DNA of 64,000 nt from Streptomyces sp. MP131-18. Its GTDB lineage: Bacteria; Actinomycetota; Actinomycetes; Streptomycetales; Streptomycetaceae. A model generated the notes under the pieces. The model did not search any database. It had not been told where the DNA came from and worked only from the letters and a program-made list of their open reading frames with translations. The position numbers and the translations under genes are program-made. Position 1 is the stretch's first letter, and each line of letters begins with the position of its first letter. Location: positions 1,438,238 through 1,502,237 of the forward strand of contig NZ_LZNS01000001.1 in the NCBI RefSeq assembly GCF_001984575.1, read 5' to 3'. This document shows positions 1 through 9,017 of this stretch, piece by piece.

Positions 1-255
1 GGAACGGCGGATTCGTCGGCCGCCGGAGCGAACTCGGCGTTACTGCGGACGGCGGAGCGGAAGGGGCGTTACTCCCCGGGGAGTACACCGGCGGAGGGCC
101 AAGCCGGGCAGGGCCTCACGGCATCTCGCATGCCGGGAAGCAGACTTCGTTCCCACTCCGGCCGCCCGGCGAGGGCTCACGGCCGATCGGCGCACGGCCC
201 CTGGCCGAGGCACACGCCGGACCGCGGCCGGGTGATGGGCTCTCAGCCGTTCCGG

Positions 256-1098
256 TCACCGGGCGAGCTGGTCGCACACCTCGGCGGTGAGCCTGTCGGC
301 CTCGTCGAGCGCCGCGGTGAGCGCCGCCGGGGTGGTGCCGAGCGCGGAGAACAACGCATGAGCCCGTTCGGCGAAGTGCACAGAGCCGGCAGCGAGTTGT
401 CCGGCGGCCCGCACCGCGCCCTTCTCGTTGAGCACCCAGCGTCCGGCGTGAGCGTGGAGGGCGTGCACGAGAAGCCCGACCGCGCGGAAGAGACAACCGG
501 CAACGTAGAAGGTGTCCCCGCCGGCTGCCCCCTTGCGGGCGCCGGCCAGGATGAATGGCGCCTCCCATTGCGCGTTGCCGATGAGCGCTCGGCGCAACGG
601 CTCCGGATAGCGCCGCGTCTGCTCCTGGAGAATGCCGAGCTCGCCGCCGGGATCGGCGAGGACACGTCCGAGCGCCACCTCACCGGCATAGGCATGGGAG
701 TACACCCCCAGGGGGTGGCCGGGCTGGGCACCGATCTCGAAGTGTCCGGCCTGGCACTGCTGCCAGACACGGTGCACCCGGTCCAGGTCGCGGTAGATCC
801 AGTCGACGCGATGGCCGTCGATGGTCAGCCAGCCGCCGCCGTCCACCCACGGTCCCCAGCCGCCCGGCTCGGTCACGTCCACCGGCCCGCCGGTCAGCTC
901 GGCTGCCAGCAGACGCAGAGCACCGGTATCCAGCAGCGGCCGGTAGTACAGCCCCAGGTCGTAGTCGGAATCGGGACCGTGCGTTCCCCTCGCCCGGCTG
1001 CCGCCCAGGCACACCCCGACGATGCCGCCGATGTCGGCCAGCCGATTCGCGATCTCCACCAAACGGTCCACGGGCCCCAGTCTGCATACCCGGACCAC
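256..1098 (-). CDS. Nucleotidyltransferase-fold protein
   Basis: A 280-residue protein with a nucleotidyltransferase (Pol-beta fold) signature near residues 30-50: GGSRARGTHGPDSDYDLGLY gives the G-S...D-x-D pattern that binds the metal ions used in nucleotide transfer. The rest is mostly alpha-helical and resembles the C-terminal half of streptomycete proteins with an aminoglycoside adenylyltransferase-like domain. The substrate cannot be told from sequence. The start is GTG at 1098; an in-frame GTG at 1071 is an alternative that keeps the whole fold. The gene stands alone, with no operon partner visible on the same strand. It could be a drug- or tRNA-modifying enzyme or a toxin/antitoxin-type MNT protein without its HEPN partner; that is inference. 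Confidence 0.75.
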   Translation of the reverse strand: MVRVCRLGPVDRLVEIANRLADIGGIVGVCLGGSRARGTHGPDSDYDLGLYYRPLLDTGALRLLAAELTGGPVDVTEPGGWGPWVDGGGWLTIDGHRVDWIYRDLDRVHRVWQQCQAGHFEIGAQPGHPLGVYSHAYAGEVALGRVLADPGGELGILQEQTRRYPEPLRRALIGNAQWEAPFILAGARKGAAGGDTFYVAGCLFRAVGLLVHALHAHAGRWVLNEKGAVRAAGQLAAGSVHFAERAHALFSALGTTPAALTAALDEADRLTAEVCDQLAR

Positions 1099-2477
1099 CG
1101 CCCGCGACCGGCTTTCTCACGTCGGCTCGGGGTCTTCGGGCAGGGTGCGGGCCTGGCGGGCGAGCAGGCGCTCGGCGGCGTCGTAGCTCCAGTGACGGTC
1201 GACGACGAGACACGTCCACCGGCCTGTCCGCACCGCCGAACAGAACGGTGCAGACCGCCGCCAACGGCCTCCTGGCCAAACACGGGCTGCGGCGCGCGCG
1301 GCGCAACGGCACCACCGCGCGACTACTCGCCCTCGCCGCCCGCGATGCACCGCGCGTGCCGAGGAATCGGCCAGACGCATGAACGCGGCGTGGGCAACGG
1401 CTCGTCGGCAGCCGGTGTTTCTCGGCGGCCTCGGGCGGTTATCGACGGAAATTCCCTCCGCATAACCGGTGCCCGCCAGCATGAGAAGGTTGCGGTAATC
1501 AACCTGCACCAGGTTGCGCGCACTCGCGCCGGCCCCTATCGCGGCTCGCCCGTATTTTCGTGCGTACGGTTCCACAGGTCGACGGCCGCGCCGATATCCG
1601 CCCGGGACCAGAAAGTCGGCCGTTCGGCGCCCCTGGCGGGGGTCGTCAGTTCGGCGGCGGCGAGGGCTGCCCCTGGGGCGATGGGCCGGCTGACGAGGGA
1701 GGGGGACGTGGGCTCACGGCGGCTCCGTGGACAGAGGAGGGACGGATCCCGGTATCTTCCGCACCCTTTCCGGAAGGTTCCGCGGGGGATACAGGAGCCA
1801 GGTTGACCGCCTACCTCACGGTTCGTCAATCCCCTGCGTCGGTCCGGATGTTCGGCTGGGCGGTCTACCTGCTGTTCTCCACGGAACTTCTCGGAGCGCT
1901 CCGGTCGGGCCGGCCACTCGGGCGCCGGACCCGGACCCGCGGCGGACACTCACCCTCCGGGTCTGGCTCAAAAGCGAGGCCGGATGAGGGAATTCGTGCG
2001 TTCTCGCAGTTTTCCGATCCCTGCTGTGGGGATATGTAGCACTCAACTCGTGAGGGTTCTCCGTTATCCGGGAGCGCGCACCCCCGGCCAGCATTCGTTT
2101 TTCCCTTTGACCAGAGTGCGGCTCGCCCGGTATTCGAGAAATCGGGTCAGACACATTGACGGACTCTGGCGCCCTCCCTATTCTTTGTTCGCACGGATGA
2201 ACGCGGTTCGAGATTTCGGACGCCATCGGCCAGGGACAGCCGGTTGGCCCGTCGAACGACCCGGTTCCACTGTCCGGTCGAGCCCGCCCGCACCGCGCCC
2301 GGTGCGGTTGACGGAAAGGACACTCATGTCCGACCAGCGCAATCCCGCCCGAGGCCGATCGCGGGCACCACCCCGAGCACTGACCCCAGGTCAATCTCCG
2401 CGTGCAGGCGTTCCGTTCGCGGAGTTGGTTCGGAACCGCCGGGGCCGTTCCCCCCACACACCAGCCTTGGAGTTCTC
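1099..2477. other. Long stretch without a convincing gene
   Basis: I find no reading frame here with a recognisable family, good start site and Streptomyces-like codon bias. Short stretches look like eroded coding sequence: on the plus strand around 1240-1382 there is an uninterrupted frame ending in TGA that could be a gene tail, and on the minus strand 1117-1575 is open but resembles nothing known to me. A 12-bp palindrome with CGGAGCGCTCCG core lies at 1892-1903. A good ATG with GGAAAGGA upstream at 2326 opens a 77-codon frame overlapping the GH62 start; it may be a leader ORF or chance. A sigma-70-type promoter lies at 2156-2184. Confidence 0.5.
2156..2184 (+). promoter_or_regulatory. Sigma-70 (HrdB)-type promoter upstream of GH62 gene
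   Basis: TTGACG at 2156-2161 and TATTCT at 2179-2184 are separated by exactly 17 bp, close to the vegetative consensus. Transcription would start near 2191, giving a leader of nearly 290 nt before the GH62 start codon. No second promoter closer to the gene stood out, so this could drive the xylan cluster, but a nearer one may be hidden. Confidence 0.5.
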
Positions 2478-3590
2478 ATGTCCGTTCAACGACACCGGGG
2501 CCGCCGCCGCCCGCTGCGCGCGGCGCTGGCCGCCTTCGCCGGCCTGGCGATGGCCCTGACCGTGACGCCCGCCATGTCTTCCGCCTCGGCCTCGGTCGAG
2601 GAGCCCGCCGCCGGGCAGCCGTCGGCCGCCGACCTGCCCAGCAGCTTCCAATGGACCTCGCCAGGCCCGGTGGTGTCGGTCAAGCCCGACTCCAGCCATG
2701 ACGTGGTCTCCGTCAAGGACCCCACCGTGGTCCAGTACGACGGCGAGTGGCAGGTCTACTTCACCGTCGCCAACACCGACGGAGCCTGGAGCCTGGCCCA
2801 CACCAGCTTCACCGACTGGTCCCAGGCCAACGAGGCCCCGCACACCTTCCTGGACACCAACCCCGACATCGGCAACCGCTACGCCGCCGCCCCGCACCTG
2901 TTCTACTTCGAACCACGCGACGAGTGGCACCTCGTCTACCAGACCGGCCTGCCCTCCTACTCGGTCTCCGACGATCCCGGCGACCCCCACAGCTGGTCGG
3001 CCCCCCGCAACTACCAGGACGAGATGCCCGACATCGTCCGGGAGAACATCGGCAACGGCCACTGGCTGGACTACTGGGTCATCTGCGACGACACCATGTG
3101 CTACCTCTTCTCCGCCGACGACAACGGACACCTCTACCGCGCGGAGACCACGGTCGCCGAGTTCCCCGAGGGCTTCGACAACACCCGGATCGTGCTGGAG
3201 GACACGCCCAACAACCTCTTCGAGGGCGAGGCGGTCTACTACGTCGAGGACACCGGCACCTACCTGCTGATCATGGAGGCGATCGGCAGCGACGGCCGAC
3301 GCTGGTACCGCTCCTTCACCGCCGACACCCTCGACAGCCCGTGGCAGCCCCTGGCCGACACCCAGGACAATCCCTTCGCCCGGGCCAACAACGTCAGCTT
3401 TCCCCAGGGCGCCTGGACCCAGGACATCAGCCACGGCGAACTGCTCCGCAACGGCTACGACCAGCGCATGACCATCGACTCCTGCGAACTCCAGCTGCTC
3501 TACCAGGGCCTGGACCCCGCGGCAGGCGGTGACTACTCCCAGCTCCCCTGGCACCTCGGCCTCGCCACCCAAACCAACTCCGCCTGCTGA
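2478..3590 (+). CDS. Secreted GH62 alpha-L-arabinofuranosidase
   Basis: A 370-residue secreted enzyme predicted to remove arabinose side chains from arabinoxylan outside the cell. The start at 2478 is preceded by GGAG and gives a Sec-type signal peptide (basic N-terminus, hydrophobic stretch about residues 15-35). The mature part is a single GH62 five-bladed propeller domain with no carbohydrate-binding module. The family motifs are visible: the catalytic base Asp in VKDPTVV and the general acid Glu in LFEGEAVYY, plus the GH62-typical opening SSFQWTSPGPVV. It is first in a run of four same-strand secreted polysaccharide genes, followed by a strong hairpin, so it may be transcribed largely on its own. 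No CebR or other clear operator was found immediately upstream. Confidence 0.93.
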   Translation: MSVQRHRGRRRPLRAALAAFAGLAMALTVTPAMSSASASVEEPAAGQPSAADLPSSFQWTSPGPVVSVKPDSSHDVVSVKDPTVVQYDGEWQVYFTVANTDGAWSLAHTSFTDWSQANEAPHTFLDTNPDIGNRYAAAPHLFYFEPRDEWHLVYQTGLPSYSVSDDPGDPHSWSAPRNYQDEMPDIVRENIGNGHWLDYWVICDDTMCYLFSADDNGHLYRAETTVAEFPEGFDNTRIVLEDTPNNLFEGEAVYYVEDTGTYLLIMEAIGSDGRRWYRSFTADTLDSPWQPLADTQDNPFARANNVSFPQGAWTQDISHGELLRNGYDQRMTIDSCELQLLYQGLDPAAGGDYSQLPWHLGLATQTNSAC

Positions 3591-3603
3591 AAGCTGAGTT
3601 GAC

Positions 3604-3640
3604 GGTGTGGCCGGTCCGCCGGCAGGCGGCCGGCCACACC
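3604..3640 (+). terminator. Hairpin after GH62 gene
   Basis: An 11-bp perfect stem (GGTGTGGCCGG at 3604-3614 pairing with 3630-3640) begins 13 nt after the GH62 stop codon. There is no U-tract, as is usual for Streptomyces hairpins. It can terminate or attenuate transcription, or protect the 3' end, before the next gene at 3677. Confidence 0.65.
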
Positions 3641-3676
3641 GGGAGTCACGGCCCACCCCCACACCAGGAGCCACTC

Positions 3677-4627
3677 ATGTCCCCCACCAGGCGCACTTTT
3701 CTCACCCTCGGCGCCGGCTCGGCGCTCGCCATCGGCGCGTCCGCTCCGACGGGCAACGCCCTCGCCACCCCCACCGCTCCTTCCCACCCCGCCAGGGTGC
3801 GGCCCGTGGCCGACGCGCCGGCCGAGCCGTTCGCCGTGGGGTTGCGCGAGTTCAACTGGAGTCGCGGAGACCGCGCGTTGGTCACCCGCGTCTGGTACCC
3901 CGCGCAGGGCTCGCCCGGCGGCGACCCGATCCGCGACGCCCCCGTCGCCGGCGGCCCGTTCCCCGTCGTCGAGTGGAGCCACGGCCTGTACGGCACGCCC
4001 GAGGTCTACCTCTCGGAGATCCTGCCCCTGGCCGAGGCGGGGTTCGTCGTGCCGGCACCCGTCTTCCCCACCACCGCGGAGGGCACCGAGGGCAACATTC
4101 AGGACGTCTACAACGGCAACCAGTCGCTGGACGTCTCCGAGGTCATCACGCGCACCCTCGCGCTCAACGACACCTCGGGCGACCCCTTCGCCGGGCGCCT
4201 GGACGTGGCGGCCGGAGTCGGCGCCGCGGGCCACTCCCTTGGCGGGATGACCACCCACGGTCTGCTCACCGCCTGGCCGGACAGCAGGATCAGGGCTGCC
4301 GTCCCGTTCGCCTGTGTCGACATGGGCGACCCGACCGGCGAGGTCGCCGCCAGCACCCTGTTCATCCACGGCGACCAGGACCCGGTCTGCCAGTACTCCC
4401 TGGCCCGCCAGGCGTACTCCGAACTGGCCGCGCCGAGGGCCTTCCTGACCCATGTCGGCCAGGGCCACGACGAGTACGTCTGGGGCAACGGGGCGACCTA
4501 CCCGCAGACTCGCGCCACCTTCGTGGACTGGATGCGCTGGAGCCTCTACGCCGACACCGCCGCCCGCGACCGGCTGGCCGACGACGCCGCCTCCGACGGC
4601 ACCACCTGGGAAGCCGAACTCGGCTGA
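3677..4627 (+). CDS. Tat-exported alpha/beta hydrolase (putative esterase)
   Basis: A 316-residue hydrolase with a twin-arginine signal (RRTFLTL near residue 5) predicting folded export by Tat. The alpha/beta-hydrolase triad is visible: nucleophile Ser in GHSLGG, Asp in HGDQDPV and His in GQGHDEYVW. It belongs to the dienelactone-hydrolase/chlorophyllase-like group. The substrate is not deducible; its place between GH62 and GH43 genes suggests de-esterification of hemicellulose (acetyl or feruloyl esters), which is inference from context. The start at 3677 has AGGAG a few bases upstream and is the only one that exposes the Tat motif at the N-terminus. It is followed after 49 nt by the GH43 gene, likely in the same transcript. 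Confidence 0.8.
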   Translation: MSPTRRTFLTLGAGSALAIGASAPTGNALATPTAPSHPARVRPVADAPAEPFAVGLREFNWSRGDRALVTRVWYPAQGSPGGDPIRDAPVAGGPFPVVEWSHGLYGTPEVYLSEILPLAEAGFVVPAPVFPTTAEGTEGNIQDVYNGNQSLDVSEVITRTLALNDTSGDPFAGRLDVAAGVGAAGHSLGGMTTHGLLTAWPDSRIRAAVPFACVDMGDPTGEVAASTLFIHGDQDPVCQYSLARQAYSELAAPRAFLTHVGQGHDEYVWGNGATYPQTRATFVDWMRWSLYADTAARDRLADDAASDGTTWEAELG

Positions 4628-4676
4628 CCCGGCCCGCCCCCACGCCCGTCCCCTCCCGGGAAGGACACCTCCAGCG

Positions 4677-6326
4677 ATGTCACCCACCCCCCACCCCAGC
4701 CGTCGCGGCCTCATCGCGGGGGCATCCGGCCTCGGCCTCGCCGCCGCCCTGCCCACCTGGGCCTCCGCCAACTCCCCGGCATCGGCGGCGCCGACCGGCG
4801 CCGACGCCTCGGCCGCCGGCGTCCGCCCGCTGGCGGACTTCACCAACCCCGTGCTCTGGCAGGACTTCGCCGACATCGACGTGATCCGCGTCGACGACAC
4901 CTTCTACTACTCCGCCTCCACCATGCACTACTCCCCGGGCGCGCCCATTCTGCGCTCCTGGAACCTGGTGGACTGGGAGTTCGCCGGACACTCGGTGCCC
5001 CGGCTGGACTTCGGCGCCAAGTACGACCTGGACGGCGGCCGGGCCTATGTGGACGGCATCTGGGCCTCCACCCTCAACCACCGGGCGAGCGAGGGCCGTT
5101 TCTACTGGCTCGGGCAGACCGACTTCTCCCGGACCCATGTCTGCACCGCCACCGATGTCGAGGCGACCTGGCAGAGGATCGCCACCATCCCACGCGCCTA
5201 CTACGATGCCGGGCTGCTCTTCGACGGAGACACCCCGTATGTCGCCTACGGCAACACCCAGATCTCCGTCGCCCAGCTGTCCGACGATCTGACGAGCGAG
5301 GTGCGCGACGAGCAGGTGTTCAGCACCCCGCCCAGCATCGGCACGTTGGAGGGTGCCAGATTCTACAAGATCAACGGCAGCTACTACATCTTCCTCACCC
5401 GGCCGGCCAACGGCCAGTACATCCTCAAGTCCGCCTCGCCCTTCGGCCCCTACGAGCTGCGGGAACTCCTGCTCGACCTCCCGGGCCCGATCCGGGGCGG
5501 CGGCGTGCCGCACCAGGGCGGGCTGGTCGACACCCCCGGCGGCGACTGGTACTACCTGGCGTTCATCGACGCCTATCCCGGCGGCCGGGTCCCCGCGCTG
5601 GCCCCGATCAGCTGGACCGGCGACGGCTGGCCCGAACTCCAGCTGGTGGACGGCGCCTGGGGAGCCTCCTACCCGGAGCCCGACGTGCCGGCGCCGCCGC
5701 GCGAGACCAGGCCCATGACCGGCCTCGACACCTTCGACGGCACGGCGCTGGCCCCGCACTGGGAGTGGAACCACAACCCGGACACCAGCAGGTTCTCCGT
5801 CGACGACGGGCTGACCCTCGCCACCGCGACCGTCACCGACGATCTCTACGGCGCGCGGAACACCCTCACCCGCCGCATCCAGGGCCCCACCTCCACCGCC
5901 ACCATCGACATCGACCACAGCGCGCTGACCGACGGAGACCGCGCCGGCCTCGCGCTGCTGCGCGACTCCTCCGCCTGTATCGGGCTGGTCCGCGAGGGTG
6001 GCAGCACCCGGTTGGCGATGGTCGACGGCATCACCATGGACAGTGACTGGAACACCGTCTCCACCGGCACCGAACGGGCCACGGCCGAGGTCTCCGGCAC
6101 CCGGATCTGGCTGCGCGCCCAGGCCGACATCAGCCCCGGCGCCGGGCGGCAGGCCCACTTCTCCTACAGCACCGACGGCTCCAGCTTCACCCCCCTCGGC
6201 CCCGGCTTCACTCTCAAGAACGAGTGGCAGTTCTTCATGGGCTACCGCTTCGCGATCTTCCACTACGCCACCCAGGCCCTCGGCGGCAGTGTCCAGGTCG
6301 CGAGTTTCGACCTCACCGCCCCCTGA
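4677..6326 (+). CDS. Secreted GH43 family glycosidase (beta-xylosidase/arabinofuranosidase type)
   Basis: A 549-residue exported glycosidase acting on xylo- or arabino-oligosaccharides. Residues about 1-35 hold a Tat-like signal (SRRGLIAG followed by a hydrophobic segment). Residues about 55-340 form the GH43 five-bladed propeller, with the probable catalytic base Asp in QDFADIDV and the general acid Glu in GTLEGARFYK. Residues about 345-549 form a C-terminal beta-sandwich of the GH43_C2 type found in beta-xylosidases and arabinofuranosidases. The start at 4677 follows GGAAGGA. An extracellular GH43 fits a role downstream of the neighbouring GH10 xylanase and GH62 debranching enzyme. The exact specificity cannot be assigned from motifs alone. 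Confidence 0.9.
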   Translation: MSPTPHPSRRGLIAGASGLGLAAALPTWASANSPASAAPTGADASAAGVRPLADFTNPVLWQDFADIDVIRVDDTFYYSASTMHYSPGAPILRSWNLVDWEFAGHSVPRLDFGAKYDLDGGRAYVDGIWASTLNHRASEGRFYWLGQTDFSRTHVCTATDVEATWQRIATIPRAYYDAGLLFDGDTPYVAYGNTQISVAQLSDDLTSEVRDEQVFSTPPSIGTLEGARFYKINGSYYIFLTRPANGQYILKSASPFGPYELRELLLDLPGPIRGGGVPHQGGLVDTPGGDWYYLAFIDAYPGGRVPALAPISWTGDGWPELQLVDGAWGASYPEPDVPAPPRETRPMTGLDTFDGTALAPHWEWNHNPDTSRFSVDDGLTLATATVTDDLYGARNTLTRRIQGPTSTATIDIDHSALTDGDRAGLALLRDSSACIGLVREGGSTRLAMVDGITMDSDWNTVSTGTERATAEVSGTRIWLRAQADISPGAGRQAHFSYSTDGSSFTPLGPGFTLKNEWQFFMGYRFAIFHYATQALGGSVQVASFDLTAP

Positions 6327-6372
6327 TCCAGGGGCGTCCCCCACCACGGCGCCGCCACCTCGCGGGCGCTGA

Positions 6373-7518
<1,146 letters not shown>

Positions 7519-7595
7519 TCGCCGGTCCGACGCGCCGGACGGGTCCGCTCCGATGAACCGGCGCCCGGAGTTCCCGAACCCGGGCGCCGGCCGCG

Positions 7596-7913
7596 CTGAT
7601 CATTTACGGTGACGCTCTTGCCACGGTGTGTGATGTGGTCTACGGTCGCCCCCTCCGGGATCTGAAGTCGTGGACGAGAGGAGGCGGGCGCATGGGGCGC
7701 ATCGTCATCCGGGGCGGGCTGGTCATCACCGCCGCCGACGAGATCGAGGCCGACGTCCTCGTCGAGGACGAGAAGATCGTCGCACTGGCGGCCGGCGGCA
7801 GCTCGCAGGCCGAGACGTGGACGGCCGGGCAGGTCATCGACGCCACCGGCAAGTACGTCATCCCCGGCGGGGTGGACGTGCACACACACATGGAGATGCC
7901 GTTCGGCGGCACG
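7596..7913 (+). repeat. 318-bp direct repeat, left copy (truncated hydA 5' end)
   Basis: This segment is identical to 13585-13902 except at one base (T at 7636, C at 13625). It contains the hydA promoter, ribosome-binding site and first 74 codons. The two copies are offset by 5989 bp, in the same orientation, and bracket a patchwork of mobile-element fragments plus a three-gene operon. Sequence diverges abruptly after 7913. Confidence 0.97.
7618..7646 (+). promoter_or_regulatory. Duplicated hydA promoter (left copy)
   Basis: TTGCCA (7618-7623) and TACGGT (7641-7646) are 17 bp apart, same as the right copy at 13607-13635. The only base difference between the two repeats falls in this spacer. 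It may still transcribe the truncated reading frame and into the island. Confidence 0.45.
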
Positions 7914-7925
7914 AACGGCGCATAA
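7692..7925 (+). pseudogene. Truncated dihydropyrimidinase fragment
   Basis: A 77-codon frame whose first 74 codons match intact dihydropyrimidinase at 13681 exactly, then three foreign codons and a stop. It keeps the start, a strong AGGAGG site and the first zinc-ligand motif (VHTHMEMPF) but lacks the carboxylated lysine and the other metal ligands, so it cannot be an active amidohydrolase. It is the left end of the island and most likely a by-product of its insertion. Confidence 0.95.
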
Positions 7926-7992
7926 CAGCACACGTTCAGCGGCGCCGCCAACCCGGACCTCCTGCTCGAAGCTCCGAGCAGGAGGTTTCTTC

Positions 7993-8241
7993 ATGACTGG
8001 TCCCCGCATCATCGGCGCACTTAGCCTGTCCGTCACGCGCGATGAGAGCACTTCGGAAGAGCGCCGACGAGCGGCCATCGAACGCGTCGAGCGGGCACTC
8101 GGCGGCGGCATCGTCGACTGGGCGCGGGACCGGGGCGTCTCCGCGTCCAAGGTGCCGCCGTTCAAGCGGCCGAGTCTCGGCATGTGGCCGATCGGACCTG
8201 AAGACTTCGATGTACTCGCCTTCTGGCGTCTGGACCGCGCC
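7993..8241 (+). pseudogene. Large serine recombinase N-terminal fragment
   Basis: From ATG 7993 about 83 codons resemble the resolvase domain of phage/ICE-type large serine recombinases: the family pattern R/x-x-S near the N-terminus (here IGALSLSV), TSEERRRAAIE, a WARDRGVSASKVPPF segment (usually D-V-S...PF), RPSLG and FDVLAFWRLDR. The arginine that usually precedes the catalytic serine (RxS) appears to be replaced. Homology ends abruptly near 8241, where another frame continues as an IS630 transposase tail, so more than 80 percent of the recombinase is missing. It begins 79 bp after the end of the left hydA repeat, the position expected for an integrase beside its attachment site. Confidence 0.75.
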
Positions 8242-8242
8242 G

Positions 8243-8383
8243 TCAGAACTCGAACGCGACATCCGCCAGTGGATCAACGAGTGGAACAAGAACCCCAAGC
8301 CGTTCGTGTGGACAAAGACCGCCGACGATATCCTCGAAACCCTCGCCGCGCACTGCACACAAATTAACGACTCAGGACACTAG
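8243..8383 (+). pseudogene. IS630-family transposase C-terminal fragment
   Basis: In the frame starting at 8243 about 46 codons match the typical C-terminus of actinobacterial IS630 transposases: DIRQWINEWNKNP, PFVWTKTADDILE and an ending with INDSGH before TAG at 8381. The DDE catalytic part is absent. It is joined directly to the serine-recombinase fragment, probably by an insertion-deletion event, and is followed immediately by the 3' end of a group II intron remnant on the other strand. Confidence 0.8.
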
Positions 8384-8425
8384 CAGTCGGGTCGCCCGGG
8401 GGAGTTTCACCCCCGGGCTCCCCCG

Positions 8426-8459
8426 GAACGGAGCGTGACAATCTCTCGTCACTCCGCTC
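8426..8459 (-). ncRNA. Group II intron domain V
   Basis: On the minus strand these 34 nt fold as a textbook domain V: the 5' end GAGC carries the AGC catalytic triad, a 9-bp lower stem (with one G-U next to the bulge), a two-nucleotide AC bulge at positions 24-25, a 5-bp upper stem and a GAGA (GNRA) tetraloop. Its length is exactly that of canonical domain V. All pairings are intact even though the maturase gene upstream is frameshifted. Confidence 0.85.
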
Positions 8460-9008
8460 TTGTCGTCCTGGACCTCTCCCATGCCGGGGCGCCCAGGTCC
8501 AGTGAGCGAAGCACTTCGGGCGTCGCGTATGGCCTTCGGCCAGCCGCCGCAGGGCTTGTTTCATCCCGACCCGGTACTTCTTCTGAATCCACCGCAACAA
8601 GTAGGTGTTGATGCGGTCGAGCAGCGGATACAGCGCTGAGCGGTAGAAGCGCCCGTAGTAGTTCCGGGTTGACCAAGCGAGCCAGGTCGGATGTCTCCTT
8701 CGCGGTGCACCGGTGCAGCCGCCATGACCGCACCGTCTTGCTCAGCTGATTCCGGACTTGCTTGCTGATCGCGGGAAGGAACGCGATGAACACCACCCCG
8801 TGCTTGTCCTTCGCTCCTCGCGGCCGGAACGTGAATCCCAGGTACGTGAACTCCGTGCCCGGGAACCGGACCCGGCGGTTGTCGTCCTTGCAGTACACGA
8901 TTCTGGTCTTGTCCGGATGCAATTCCGGACCGACCTCGGCCATCCTGGACCGCAGCGCGGCCAGGGCCCGTTCTGCCTCCGCCAGTAGGTCCTGTCTGGA
9001 CCTGACCC
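8460..9008 (-). pseudogene. Group II intron reverse transcriptase/maturase, broken
   Basis: Minus-strand frames encode the end of the RT and the maturase (X) domain: ELHPDKTRIVYCKDDNRR, FTYLGFTFRPRGAKDK, then after a frame change near 8660 NYYGRFYRSALYPLLD, RWIQKKYRVG. The family normally has a few residues (V-R-G-W-L type) between the N-P and N-Y-Y parts; they are gone, consistent with a small deletion that shifts frame. The YADD active-site box is upstream of the break near 9010 and absent. The protein cannot be functional. Confidence 0.88.
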
Positions 9009-9017
9009 AGGGCCGGT

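Larger units (their letters stand above)
8384..9016 (-). mobile_element. 5'-truncated group II intron remnant
   Basis: Read on the minus strand this segment holds the C-terminal part of an intron-encoded reverse transcriptase/maturase, a canonical domain V and a domain VI-like hairpin (a 9-bp G/C stem at about 8389-8417). It ends just beside the IS630 stop codon. The intron 5' half (ribozyme domains I-III and the RT active site) is missing; the break lies near 9010, a few bases from the stop of the next gene. Confidence 0.75.

Noticed and set aside
1117..1575. A 152-codon minus-strand frame
   Set aside because: No family features and no ribosome-binding site; may be an eroded remnant but cannot be supported as a gene.
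130..1806. A long plus-strand open frame (558 codons) over the nucleotidyltransferase gene
   Set aside because: It lies opposite a gene with a clear family motif and has no recognisable domain; such frames arise from GC-rich codon bias.
7596..7913. Interpreting the 318-bp repeats as serine-recombinase att sites
   Set aside because: Serine-integrase att cores are a few bases within about 50 bp; 318 identical bases need a different explanation such as homologous integration.
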